Assembly: GCF_008629675.1 (NCBI RefSeq)
Contig: NZ_VWOX01000026.1
Span: forward strand, 1-59,580
Origin: Roseiconus nitratireducens
Lineage (GTDB): Bacteria > Planctomycetota > Planctomycetia > Pirellulales > Pirellulaceae
Reading direction: 5' to 3'
DNA: 59,580 nucleotides
The notes beneath the pieces are model-generated. The model ran no database searches. It was given only the letters and a program-made list of their open reading frames with translations, and had not been told where the DNA came from. Shown here in pieces: positions 44,390 through 52,999 of this stretch. Positions within the stretch are counted from its first letter, which is position 1. Every line of letters begins with the position of its first letter. The position numbers and the translations under genes are program-made.

Positions 44390-44541
44390 CCGACCGGCTC
44401 CGGCAAACCTTGATTACGCGGTGACTTTTTCGCCCCGACGTGTACGATTGAGGAACCCACCAAAGCGATCGCGCCGGCTGACACCGGCCAACCGCCACCG
44501 ATCCCCTCGCCTTTCCCCCCTACGGATCTGATTCCCCTTTC

Positions 44542-45375
44542 ATGGACATCCTTCGCCAGATCTCCGTGACCTGTTTTTTCTCCAGTTACGTGGTGGCCCT
44601 GCTGCTGGAGTTGTCGCGGCTGATCGGTTCGTTCCGATTCCGAACGCCCGCGGTGGTGGTGATGATGGTGATCGGATTGTTTACCCACATCAGCTACCTG
44701 TTCCTGCGGGCGCTCGATTCGGGTCTGGAAGACGATCGTGGGCTGCTATCCAGCTGGGCGGAATGGTCGCTGCTGTTGGCGTTGGGCTTGGCAATTTGCT
44801 TTTTGATCGCCTATCTCCGTCGGCCGGACACGATCATCAGTTTCTTTTTCCTGCCGCTGATCCTGTTGACGATCGGACTGGGGATCTTCGCTGGCGGCTG
44901 GGCGCCGTTTTCACGCAGCGAAGCGGTCAACGTGTGGCGCTCGATCCACGGTCTGGCGATGATGATCGGCACCGGGGCGGTGCTGGTGGGTTTCCTGGCC
45001 GGCGTGATGTACCTGGTGCAGTCGTGGCGGTTGAAACACAAGCGGGCCGGATCCAAGACGTTTCGACTGCCGACGTTGGAAACCTTGGATCGTGCCAACC
45101 GGCGAGCCCTGGTGACCAGCACCACGTCGGTCGCGATCGGCGTCGTGGCGGGCGTCATCTTGAACTTGAACGAGCACGGCCGGGTGAACTGGACCGAGGG
45201 CGGCGTGCTGCTCAGCCTGGTGCTGTTCCTGTGGCTGGTCGCTGCCACGGCGACCGAGTTTCTGTATTCACCGGCCAGCCGCGGACGGAAGGCTTTCTAT
45301 CTGACGCTGGCCAGCCTGGGCTTTCTGGTCTTGGCCCTCGTCGGTGTGATCTATAGCGCGCACGGGGTGAGCTGA
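44542..45375 (+). CDS. HemX/CcsA-like integral membrane protein
   Basis: 277 residues from ATG 44542, with about eight hydrophobic helices. The conserved CcsA-family portion is 'VNVWRSIHGLAMMIGTGAVLVGFLAGVMYLVQ' (about 130-165). It sits directly before hemA, sharing one base with it (TGATG), the arrangement seen for hemX-hemA. HemX-type proteins are thought to influence HemA level or handle haem; true CcsA proteins ligate cytochrome c. The tryptophan-rich WWD haem motif of CcsA is not obvious, so HemX-like is the better label. Confidence 0.78.
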   Translation: MDILRQISVTCFFSSYVVALLLELSRLIGSFRFRTPAVVVMMVIGLFTHISYLFLRALDSGLEDDRGLLSSWAEWSLLLALGLAICFLIAYLRRPDTIISFFFLPLILLTIGLGIFAGGWAPFSRSEAVNVWRSIHGLAMMIGTGAVLVGFLAGVMYLVQSWRLKHKRAGSKTFRLPTLETLDRANRRALVTSTTSVAIGVVAGVILNLNEHGRVNWTEGGVLLSLVLFLWLVAATATEFLYSPASRGRKAFYLTLASLGFLVLALVGVIYSAHGVS

Positions 45376-46652
45376 TGAAGCTGCAGATGATTGGCTGCAG
45401 CCACCACGACGCAGCTGTCGAATTCCGCGAACAGATTTCGTTCACCAGCGAGCAGGTCAGCGCGGCGCTGTCGGCGTTTCGCGAAAAGTTTCCCAACGGC
45501 GAGCTGGTGCTGCTGAGTACCTGCAATCGCACGGAGCTGTACACCAGCGCCGATGACGACGGAACGCTGGACCGCGACGCCGTGATCGAGTTTCTGGCCG
45601 ATCAGCACCACCTGAGCGCCGACGACGTCGTTGAACAGATGATTTACCGCAGCGGAAGCGATGCCGTCGAGCACCTGTTCACGGTCGCGGCCAGCCTGGA
45701 CAGCATGGTCATCGGCGAGTCTCAGATCCTGTCGCAGGTCAAGCAGGCGTACGATCTGGCGTGCCAATCCGGATCGGCCGGTCCGCTGACGCACGCCGTA
45801 TTCCAAGCCGCCAACCGGGCCGCCAAGCGGGTGCAAACGGAAACCGCGATCCACCGCCGCCGGGTCAGCGTCCCCAGCGTCGCGGTCGGCGAAGTCGTTC
45901 CGGAAGTGTTCGATTCGCTGGTCGACAAACGCGTCGTGCTGTGCGGGGCCGGGGAGATGGGTGAAGAAACGTTGCGTTACCTGCAGCAGGCGGGCGCCAA
46001 CAACATCGTCGTGCTCAACCGCAGTGAGGAACGGGGTCGCGGCCTGGCCGACGCGTTCGGCGTGCAGTTCGGCCGCTGGGAAACGCTGTTGGACGAAGTG
46101 GTCCAAGCCGACCTGTTGATCGGAACGACGGCGGCCACCGATCCGATTCTGACCCGCGACCAGTTTGCCCAGTTACGTTCAAAGCGTCGTGACCGTGTGC
46201 TGCTGGTCTTGGATTTGGCCGTCCCACGTGACTTCGATCCGGCGCTGGACGAGTTCAGCAACTTGTACCTGTACCAGATCGATGATCTGCAGGCGGCGTG
46301 TCAGCGGAACCGACACGAACGCGAAAAGGAGTGGCCCAAAGCGCAACGGATCATCACGGACGAAACGCAACGGTTCTTGGCGGAATTGAACCACCGGGCC
46401 ACGGGGCCGGTGATCAAACGACTCCGCGAACACGCTCAACAGATCAAGCAAGACGAACTGGAGCGGCTGCTACCGAAGCTGCAATCGATGGGCGGAGACC
46501 CGGCGATCAACAAGGAAATCGAGAAGTCGCTTGACCGACTGGTCAACAAACTGCTGCACCCGCCGCTGTCATCGCTGAAGACCGATGCGGCCGAAGGTCA
46601 CCGCAAGGGCCTGGTCGAAGCGCTACGCGAGCTGTTTCATCTGAGCGACTGA
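45375..46652 (+). CDS. hemA: Glutamyl-tRNA reductase
   Basis: 425 residues from ATG 45375. Catalytic 'LLSTCNRTELY' with Cys50, 'ASLDSMVIGESQILSQVKQAY', 'RVQTETAIHRRRVSVPSVAV', the NADPH Rossmann stretch 'VVLCGAGEMGEETLRYL', and the C-terminal helical dimerisation domain. It reduces glutamyl-tRNA to glutamate-1-semialdehyde, the first step of C5 tetrapyrrole synthesis. It is translationally coupled to the HemX-like gene. The C-terminal segment 'LNKLLHPPLSSLKTDA'-like region is standard for the family. Confidence 0.97.
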   Translation: MKLQMIGCSHHDAAVEFREQISFTSEQVSAALSAFREKFPNGELVLLSTCNRTELYTSADDDGTLDRDAVIEFLADQHHLSADDVVEQMIYRSGSDAVEHLFTVAASLDSMVIGESQILSQVKQAYDLACQSGSAGPLTHAVFQAANRAAKRVQTETAIHRRRVSVPSVAVGEVVPEVFDSLVDKRVVLCGAGEMGEETLRYLQQAGANNIVVLNRSEERGRGLADAFGVQFGRWETLLDEVVQADLLIGTTAATDPILTRDQFAQLRSKRRDRVLLVLDLAVPRDFDPALDEFSNLYLYQIDDLQAACQRNRHEREKEWPKAQRIITDETQRFLAELNHRATGPVIKRLREHAQQIKQDELERLLPKLQSMGGDPAINKEIEKSLDRLVNKLLHPPLSSLKTDAAEGHRKGLVEALRELFHLSD

Positions 46653-46713
46653 ACCGCAGCAGCAGCGACGCCGGTGTGACGTCTGGCGACAGCAATCGAA
46701 GTGGGGACGACGA

Positions 46714-47118
46714 TCAATCCCAGTCGTCTTCTTCTTCGTCGTCATCTTCCCAGTCGTCTTCGTCGTCGTCCCAGTCTTCCTCGTCGTCGTCTTCTTCTTC
46801 GAAGTCCTCGGTGTCCTCTTCTTCGAAGTCCTCGTCCTCCTCGTCGTCGACCTCTTCCCAGTCGTCGTCTTCATCGTCGTCGAGTTCTTCGTCGTCGTCG
46901 TCCTCATCTTCATCGAGTTCGTCATCGACGTCATCCCAGTCTTCGTCATCGTCCTCGAAGTCGCCCTCGTACAGGTCGTCTTCTTCGTCTTCGATGACCG
47001 CCAGCGGCTCAAGCAAGGCGGTGGGAAACGGCGGGACGTCGAACAAATCCGCTGCGTACGGATCGGTGGGGAACGATCCGGCGGCGGGGACGACCGATGC
47101 GAAAGCAACACGGCTCAC
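46714..47118 (-). CDS. Hyperacidic low-complexity protein
   Basis: 134 residues from GTG 47118; AAGGAG six bases upstream fixes this start over TTG 47142. Residues 1-42 are ordinary and hydrophobic ('VAFASVVPAAGSFPTDPYAA'). The remaining 90 are almost only Asp, Glu and a few Trp/Phe/Tyr/Val. It lies 30 bases after scpB on the same strand and is probably co-transcribed. The complementary frame would encode poly-Ser, but the ribosome site and operon position favour this strand. Acidic tails like this occur in planctomycete small proteins; function unknown, perhaps nucleic-acid-mimic or cation binding. Confidence 0.65.
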   Translation of the reverse strand: MSRVAFASVVPAAGSFPTDPYAADLFDVPPFPTALLEPLAVIEDEEDDLYEGDFEDDDEDWDDVDDELDEDEDDDDEELDDDEDDDWEEVDDEEDEDFEEEDTEDFEEEDDDEEDWDDDEDDWEDDDEEEDDWD

Positions 47119-47148
47119 GACTGACTCCTTCGTAGATGTCAAAACTTT

Positions 47149-47961
47149 TCAGGTCGAGTGTTCTGGGTCAACAGATTCGGGAGGAATGACCGACGGCTCG
47201 ATCGACGTGGCCGGAGGCTGGGGCGCATCATCGGCAGGCTGACGATCTTCTTGCAGCGCTTCCCACTGTATCGGCGGCAGGGCATCGGTGGTGGGCAGGC
47301 CAAAAAGTTTTAGGAAGTGTCGGGTGGTGTCGTAAAGATAGGGCCGGCCGAGTTCTTCGCTACGCCCCGAAATTCGAATCAAATCACGTTCCATCAATTG
47401 CCGCAGCAACTCGCCGCAGGCCACACCGCGGACCGCTTCGATGTCGGCACGCGAGACCGGTCCCCGATAGGCGACCACCGCCAGCGTCTCCATCATCGGC
47501 GATGATAGCCGAACCGCTGCAGGTAAATGTCCCAGACGCGCCAACCAGGGGGCATACGCCGCCCGGGTGAACATTCGAAATCCGCCGGCCACCTTTTCGA
47601 TCCGCACCGCCCGCCCGTGTTCGTCGTAAAGCTGGTTCAATCGGCGGACAAGTGTACGAGCCTCCGTACCGTCCGCCAAGTGAGCCAATTGGGCCAGCTT
47701 TCGGGTGCTCAGCGGCGTTTTCGCGACCAACAACACCGCCTCCAGCCGCATCCGCCGCATCACCGGGTCTTCATCCGCCGCATCGGCTTGCTCCGCATCG
47801 GTCCGGTCGGAAACTTGCCGATCGCCGTTGCCGTCCCCCGCCAACACGCCGTAGGGCCGCCCAAACGCCGACACCACACCCCGGTCCGGCCAACCGCCCC
47901 GCGGCTGATTTCGCCCCAAGGCTTGGAGTTGATGTTGCAGTGAGGACGATCGCGAACGCAT
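47149..47961 (-). CDS. scpB: Segregation and condensation protein B
   Basis: 270 residues from ATG 47961 (an upstream start at 48006 overlaps the divergent promoter region). Two winged-helix domains: 'RRMRLEAVLLVAKTPLSTRKLAQLA' (about 67-90), 'VEKVAGGFRMFTRAAYAPWL'-like wing, then 'SSPMMETLAVVAYRGPVSRADIEAVRGV' and 'LYDTTRHFLKLFGL', the ScpB signature. It partners SMC and ScpA in chromosome condensation; neither is in the window. It has an unusual 65-residue Arg/Gln/Asp-rich N-terminal extension and a Pro/Ser-rich tail. Confidence 0.93.
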   Translation of the reverse strand: MRSRSSSLQHQLQALGRNQPRGGWPDRGVVSAFGRPYGVLAGDGNGDRQVSDRTDAEQADAADEDPVMRRMRLEAVLLVAKTPLSTRKLAQLAHLADGTEARTLVRRLNQLYDEHGRAVRIEKVAGGFRMFTRAAYAPWLARLGHLPAAVRLSSPMMETLAVVAYRGPVSRADIEAVRGVACGELLRQLMERDLIRISGRSEELGRPYLYDTTRHFLKLFGLPTTDALPPIQWEALQEDRQPADDAPQPPATSIEPSVIPPESVDPEHST

Positions 47962-48027
47962 GGCGTAAACTAGATCGGTGAACGATGAAACGAATCTGTT
48001 TCCCAAACATCCCCCTTCGGAGACCCC

Positions 48028-48726
48028 GTGTCCACCTCCGTTTCCACCACCGGATCATCGCGCGGAGGCCGCAAATCGCGCCGTGCCGTCGTGATCGTCT
48101 GTTCGATCCTGTGCACGTTGCTGGTGGCCGCATTGGTGCTGATCAAGGGCAACGTCTCGGGGACCGAGTTCGCGCCCAGCCATTTCCAGACCCGTGAATT
48201 TTCCTTTTACGAGATTCCGTTTCTGCATCTGCAAATCACCCCGGTGCGGCGAAAAATGGTCACCGACGCCACTTCGCGTCAAATCCGCACCTCCGCCTGG
48301 ATCCAGGTCCCCCGCGGAAAACCGCCGGAAACCTGGCACCTGGTCAGCCTGTCCCGCGGCCCCACCACCACGCCGGCGTTGGGACAACTGTTGACCGATG
48401 AGCTAACCGTCCGCGACAGTTCCGGACCGTTTTGGAGTTCTTGGAACTCCGATCACCCCAAACGGGCCGCCGTCCTGTGGCCGGTCGTGCAGCGTTTGGC
48501 TGAACGGGAACTGTATCTGTTGATCCCCGAGCTGATGCAATTGGGACGCACCCATGCCGATGACGCCACGTTGCCCAAAGCCATCGACCAATGGCTGATT
48601 GACCAGTACGTGGGGCTGATCCGGGACATGCGTGAGGCCGATCGCACCGATTTGGCCGATGCCCTGCTACGCGAAGCCGTCCAGGACTACCCGGACTCCG
48701 ATGCGCTCGCCGCGCTGCAGTCGTGA
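48028..48726 (+). CDS. Membrane-anchored hypothetical protein
   Basis: 232 residues from GTG 48028. One helix near 20-40 ('AVVIVCSILCTLLVAALVLI') anchors a soluble domain with 'YEIPFLHLQITPVRRK' and a helical C-terminus ('AADLADALLREAVQDYPDSDALAAL'-type region). I do not recognise a family. It overlaps the cysteine desulfurase start by four bases (GTGA) and diverges from scpB across 66 bases containing GTAAACTA. The function is not inferable. Confidence 0.75.
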   Translation: MSTSVSTTGSSRGGRKSRRAVVIVCSILCTLLVAALVLIKGNVSGTEFAPSHFQTREFSFYEIPFLHLQITPVRRKMVTDATSRQIRTSAWIQVPRGKPPETWHLVSLSRGPTTTPALGQLLTDELTVRDSSGPFWSSWNSDHPKRAAVLWPVVQRLAERELYLLIPELMQLGRTHADDATLPKAIDQWLIDQYVGLIRDMREADRTDLADALLREAVQDYPDSDALAALQS

Positions 48727-49910
48727 CCCGCGTGCCGAATCGAGAATCCCGCGTGATCTATTTGGACAACAACGCCACCACGGCGATGGACCCGGAAGTC
48801 ATCGAGGTGGTCGCAGAGGAGATGCGCCGCGGGCCGGCCAATCCGTCCAGCCAACATGCCTTGGGACGATCGGCCAGCGAACGCATCGATGACGCGATTC
48901 AACGCATGGGACGCTGCTTGGGGAGCGACCTGTCCGTCCCCGGTGGGCCCCGATTGATCCTGACCAGCGGCGGGACCGAATCGAATAATCTTGCCTTGGC
49001 CGGTTTGGGCGAGCGCGGCTGTCCGCTGATCGTCAGCGAAATCGAACACCCCAGCGTGCTGGCCGTAGCGACCGAACAACAACGGTCCGGGCGGACGGTG
49101 CACCGGTTGCCGGTCTCTCCCGGCGGACGCGTGCACGTGGAAAAGCTGCAATCGCTGTTGGAATCCTGTGGCAACGGGGCGGTGGTGGCGGTGATGTCCG
49201 CCAACAACGAAACCGGCGTCGTCCAACCGATCTCTGAAATCCTGGCCGTCTGCCACGACGCAGGTGCATTGTTGCACGTCGACGCAACCCAATCGATCGG
49301 CAAACTTCCGCTCTCGCTCGAAAGTCCCGAGCGTGACGACCGGACACCCGATTCACTCTCCTTCGCCCCCCACAAGTTCCATGGGCCGGCGGGAGTCGGC
49401 GGTCTGTGGTTGGCGGCGGGCGTGACACTCCGCCCTCAACTTCACGGCGGGGAGCAGCAGCTGCTCACCCGACCGGGGACCGAACCGGTCGCCCTGGTCG
49501 TCGGCATGGCCCGAGCATTGGAATTGGCCGTGCAGCATCTGCCGCAAGCCAGCCGACACATGGCCGAGCTCCGTGATCGCCTGCAGAACCGGTTGTCCGA
49601 GGAGATCGCCGGGTTGGTGATCCATGGCGTCGATCAGCCGCGCCTGCCGTCGACTTGTTGCGTTTCTTTTCCCGGAACGAACCGCCAATCCATGTTGATG
49701 GCGTTGGACATGGCGGGGGTGGCTTGCAGCAGTGGATCGGCCTGCAGCAGCGGCAGCAGCCCCCCCAGCCACGTGCTTTTAGCAATGGGATGCCCCGAAT
49801 GGGCCGTGGAATCGGCGATCCGGTTCGGCGTCAGCCGCTTTTCCACTAAGGACGAAATCGACACCGCAGCAGACCGTATCTGCAAGATTTACAATAGGTT
49901 AAGAACCTGA
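48723..49910 (+). CDS. Cysteine desulfurase (NifS/IscS family)
   Basis: 395 residues from GTG 48723 (GTG 48732 possible). 'YLDNNATTAMDPEV', 'TSGGTESNNLAL', 'EIEHPSVL', 'ANNETGVVQPI', 'HVDATQSIGK', PLP lysine K218 in 'APHKFHGP', 'PGTEPVALVVGM', and the mobile loop 'ACSSGSACSSGS' with Cys335 and Cys341 as sulfur-accepting candidates. It releases sulfur from cysteine for Fe-S clusters or tRNA thiolation. No iscU-like scaffold follows; the next gene is dnaA. Confidence 0.92.
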   Translation: MTRVPNRESRVIYLDNNATTAMDPEVIEVVAEEMRRGPANPSSQHALGRSASERIDDAIQRMGRCLGSDLSVPGGPRLILTSGGTESNNLALAGLGERGCPLIVSEIEHPSVLAVATEQQRSGRTVHRLPVSPGGRVHVEKLQSLLESCGNGAVVAVMSANNETGVVQPISEILAVCHDAGALLHVDATQSIGKLPLSLESPERDDRTPDSLSFAPHKFHGPAGVGGLWLAAGVTLRPQLHGGEQQLLTRPGTEPVALVVGMARALELAVQHLPQASRHMAELRDRLQNRLSEEIAGLVIHGVDQPRLPSTCCVSFPGTNRQSMLMALDMAGVACSSGSACSSGSSPPSHVLLAMGCPEWAVESAIRFGVSRFSTKDEIDTAADRICKIYNRLRT

Positions 49911-50007
49911 TTCTTTGTGGAAAACTAAGTGGAAAACTGGCTTGAAAAATAAAACCAGCGGGTAGAATGGTGGAGTTTGACTGATCGCTCGACGCGCAGG
50001 TGCCCGT
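49911..50007 (+). promoter_or_regulatory. dnaA upstream region with DnaA-box-like sites and weak promoter
   Basis: AT-rich for this genome. TGTGGAAAA (49916-49924) and AGTGGAAAA (49928-49936) are minus-strand TTTTCCACA/T, near DnaA box TTATCCACA, 12 bases apart. A third TTTTCCACT lies at 49839-49847 inside the previous gene. TTGAAA (49942-49947), a short 15-base spacer and TAGAAT (49963-49968) may form the dnaA promoter. This fits origin-proximal autoregulation. Confidence 0.5.
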
Positions 50008-51117
50008 TTGAACGTTTCGCCTAGCTTGCCGAATCTCACCACGTTTCCGCTGGAGCGCCCGCTTCTGCGGCAGCGGATGCGTGATGCGAAGCTGGCTCGG
50101 CAACGCGCCTCGGCATCGCTGCCGCTCTTCATTGCCGGCCCCGAGAACCGGCTGGCAGCGTTTGTCTGCCAGAGCGATGCGGCCTTCTCGCTGGCTCAAC
50201 CGGTGCTAATGATCGGTCCCAGCGGCTGCGGCAAAACCGCTTTGGCGTTGCATCTTGCCGCCCGCTGCGCCGCCAGCATGTCATTGGGCGGACAAAGCGG
50301 AGCGGTCAAATACCTGGTCGGTTCGGACTATGCGCGGGATTACGCCGAAGCCGTTGCAGCGGACGACCTGCCGCCGCTCCGCGAGATGATCGACGAAGTT
50401 CCGGTGTTGGTTTTGGATGGATTGCACGCCATGGCCGGCAAGCGTGCCGCCCAGGACGAGCTTTCGATGCGGCTGGAACGGCGTGTCGATGCCGGACGAC
50501 CGACGATTCTGACCTCTCAACGCCTGCCGTCGGAAACACGCGGCATCCGCCCCCAATTGGCCAGTCGGTCCGTCATCGGTTTGACGATTCCGATCCAATT
50601 CCCCGGTCCAGAAAGTCGTCGAACCCTGCTGCGTGAATACGCCTTGCTCCGGGGCGTGGAACTCTCCGAGGACCTGATCGGACTGCTTGATGCGGGACTG
50701 CGCACCGAGCTTCCCGCGCTCGCCCTGGACGCCGCGATCAAACAAGTCGACTTGTTCGGCCGAATGAATGAGACCACGCCGAACGTCGCCGCCGTGCAAT
50801 CGGCCATCGATACCGCGGGCCGCAATGATGACGTCGACCTGGGCAAAATCACCCGGACCGTGGCCAAGATTTGGGGCCATCGCACCAAAGATCTGCGGAG
50901 CGGTTCCCGGAAGCAGTCGGTCGTTCGCGCCCGATCACTGGCGATGATGCTGGCCCGGCAATTGACTTCGCACAGCCTGGATACGATCGGGGAGTACTTT
51001 GGCGGCCGCGATCATTCCACCGTCTTGCACGCGATCCGCAAGACGCAAAGCTTGCTGGAACACGACGGTGATCTGAGCCGGATGATGCAAGAAGCGACGG
51101 AAAAACTGGCGGTCTGA
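50008..51117 (+). CDS. dnaA: Chromosomal replication initiator DnaA, short divergent form
   Basis: 369 residues from TTG 50008; an in-frame stop at 49978 rules out a longer N-terminus, so domains I and II (DnaB and self-association) are missing. Domain III begins with 'LPLFIAGPENRLAAF' and has Walker A 'GPSGCGKTA', 'SDYARDYAEAV', 'VLVLDGLHAMAGK' (Walker B IDD is LDG here) and 'LASRSVIGLTIPI' with the arginine-finger Arg. Domain IV is standard: 'RARSLAMMLARQLTSHSL', 'YFGGRDHSTVLHAIRK', the DnaA signature for box binding. It sits just before dnaN. Whether it is the cell's only DnaA cannot be told here. Confidence 0.87.
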   Translation: MNVSPSLPNLTTFPLERPLLRQRMRDAKLARQRASASLPLFIAGPENRLAAFVCQSDAAFSLAQPVLMIGPSGCGKTALALHLAARCAASMSLGGQSGAVKYLVGSDYARDYAEAVAADDLPPLREMIDEVPVLVLDGLHAMAGKRAAQDELSMRLERRVDAGRPTILTSQRLPSETRGIRPQLASRSVIGLTIPIQFPGPESRRTLLREYALLRGVELSEDLIGLLDAGLRTELPALALDAAIKQVDLFGRMNETTPNVAAVQSAIDTAGRNDDVDLGKITRTVAKIWGHRTKDLRSGSRKQSVVRARSLAMMLARQLTSHSLDTIGEYFGGRDHSTVLHAIRKTQSLLEHDGDLSRMMQEATEKLAV

Positions 51118-51745
51118 GATCCCGAGGGTGCATGGGGTTCCCGCGGGCACATCGGTGCCTCCACTTGCCGGTTCTTTCTCTCATCCGCTCTGCGGGAAGG
51201 TCACTACGGGAACGTCACAGAGCAGCTTTGCGACGACACGAGGGGGCTCCCACGGAGTCACCCGTGCTTGGCATTCGCGTCCGTTTCTGACCTCCCCGAG
51301 GGCATGAAGCAGCGATCTGCCCGCCGAGACTGGTCATCCACCTGGTTTTTTCCGGGTTTTCATCCCGTGGAAAACCCGTCCGGCTGTCGTCAGCGGGTCG
51401 TGTGCGTCGAGTGGCCACCGTCGTGTGCCGCCGCGACGGTTCGTCGGCGACTGTCGGCCGCCACCCCGTTGGTCGACTGGGCACGAACCGCTGCCTGACC
51501 TGTTTTCCACGGCCACGCTGTTGTCGCAACTGCCCTGCTGGAAACGAGTTTTGATTTGAAAATGAACGCGACTGACCGTCACCGGGCGAAGGTTATTACG
51601 ATGACGATCAATAGAAATTACTAATCAGAATGAAGGCATCCGCAGGCTGACAGCCTCGGTCCTTCAGGTCCGCTACCGAAACCGTCTGATTCCGTTACAA
51701 CATGCTCGTCCACCATGCTCCATCTAAGTCGATTGCGTAGCTTCC
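51118..51745. other. Candidate replication origin (dnaA-dnaN intergenic region)
   Basis: 628 bases without a supported gene. It contains CGTGGAAAA (51366-51374, minus) and TTTTCCACG (51503-51511, plus), DnaA-box-like, and TCATCCACC at 51333. An AT-rich stretch from about 51545 to 51640 (e.g. AATAGAAATTACTAATCAG near 51610) could be the unwinding element. Placement between dnaA and dnaN is the common oriC position in bacteria. Canonical TTATCCACA is absent. Confidence 0.5.
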
Positions 51746-52864
51746 ATGAAAATCACGTGCTCTCGAGAACCGTTGACGGCCGCCTTCTCCCTCGCGGCCA
51801 GCATCGCACCGGCCCGATCGCCGAAAGAGATCTTGCAGAATGTGAAGGTCACCGCCTCCGGTGGCAAGCTGACGTTGACCGCCACCGACATGGAGGTGGG
51901 GATCCGTCTGGAAGTGGAAGAAGGGGTCGAAGTCGAGACCGAGGGCACGGCACTGCTGCCGGTGAGTCGCACGATGGCGATCCTGCGTGAGAGCACCGAC
52001 GAGACTTTGACGCTGGAGACCGATGAGTCGGGGATTCAGCTCAGCGGAAGCCGCAGTCGATTTCGCTTGCCCGGCAGCAACCCGGACGAATTTCCGCCAG
52101 TCGTTTCCTTTGACGAGGACAAGTACCACGTCATCTCGACACGGCTGTTCCGTTCCATGGTCCGCCGCACGGTGTTCGCGACGGACACCGAGAACAGCCG
52201 CTTCGCGCTTGGCGGTGTCTTGTTGGAGATGACCGATGGGACTGTCACCGCCGTCGGTACCGACGGACGGCGTCTGGCCAAGATGGAAGGCGAAGCCGAA
52301 TCTGTCGGCGGCCACGAGACGAGCGGAACGAATACGATCGTGCCGACGCGAGCGATCCAGCTGATGGAGCGAGCGGTCGATGAGAATGACGAAACCGTCG
52401 ACGTCGCGGCACGCTCCAGTGATCTGTTGCTGAGGACCAAATCGGCGGTCATCTATTCCCGACTGGTCGAAGGCCGGTATCCGAATTGGCGCCAGGTGTT
52501 GCCACAGCGAGAGGACGCGGTGCGGCTGGAACTGACCGTCGGACCGGTTTTTGCCGCCCTCCGACAAGCGGCGATCGTCACCGATCAGGACAGCCGTGGC
52601 ATCGATTTCACCTTCGGCGATGGCACGATGAAGTTGGAAGCCAGCACCAAAGACATCGGACAATCCCAAATCGAGCTGCCCATCGCGTATGATGGAGAGA
52701 CGATCACGCTGACGATGGATCACCGATACTTTGCGGACTTTTGCAAGGTGTTGGATCGGGAGATGCCGTTCGAAATGGAAATCGAATCGTCATCGTCTCC
52801 GGCGTTGATGACCACCCAAGACGGTTACGCCTACGTGATCATGCCGATGGCGCGCGATCGCTGA
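51746..52864 (+). CDS. dnaN: DNA polymerase III sliding clamp subunit beta
   Basis: 372 residues from ATG 51746. Three clamp domains of about 120 residues: 'MKITCSREPLTAAFSLAASI' at the start, 'LTATDMEVGIRLEVE', 'RRTVFATDTENSRFALGGVLLEM', 'TDGRRLAKME', 'VPTRAIQLMERAV', 'SRLVEGRYPNWRQVLP' and the C-terminal 'YVIMPMARDR', which corresponds to the family's M-P-x-R/L end. It encircles DNA and tethers polymerase. Next to dnaA, it marks the origin neighbourhood. Confidence 0.96.
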   Translation: MKITCSREPLTAAFSLAASIAPARSPKEILQNVKVTASGGKLTLTATDMEVGIRLEVEEGVEVETEGTALLPVSRTMAILRESTDETLTLETDESGIQLSGSRSRFRLPGSNPDEFPPVVSFDEDKYHVISTRLFRSMVRRTVFATDTENSRFALGGVLLEMTDGTVTAVGTDGRRLAKMEGEAESVGGHETSGTNTIVPTRAIQLMERAVDENDETVDVAARSSDLLLRTKSAVIYSRLVEGRYPNWRQVLPQREDAVRLELTVGPVFAALRQAAIVTDQDSRGIDFTFGDGTMKLEASTKDIGQSQIELPIAYDGETITLTMDHRYFADFCKVLDREMPFEMEIESSSSPALMTTQDGYAYVIMPMARDR

Positions 52865-52999
52865 TTGGCTTCGGATTTGCACACCCGAAGAGTACCATCA
52901 AGCGGTGGACGCCTGATGGCACGACCGATGCCGTCGCCGGTGAACAAGAGTCGTTGAACCAACCTTTCGCTGAGCTTTCCTCGCCAGAGACCCAAAACC

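Noticed and set aside
46676..47242. Plus-strand frame encoding a poly-Ser/Gln protein
   Set aside because: It is the complement of the Asp/Glu-codon tract of the minus-strand acidic gene, runs across the end of scpB, and has no ribosome site; the minus strand has AAGGAG and operon spacing.
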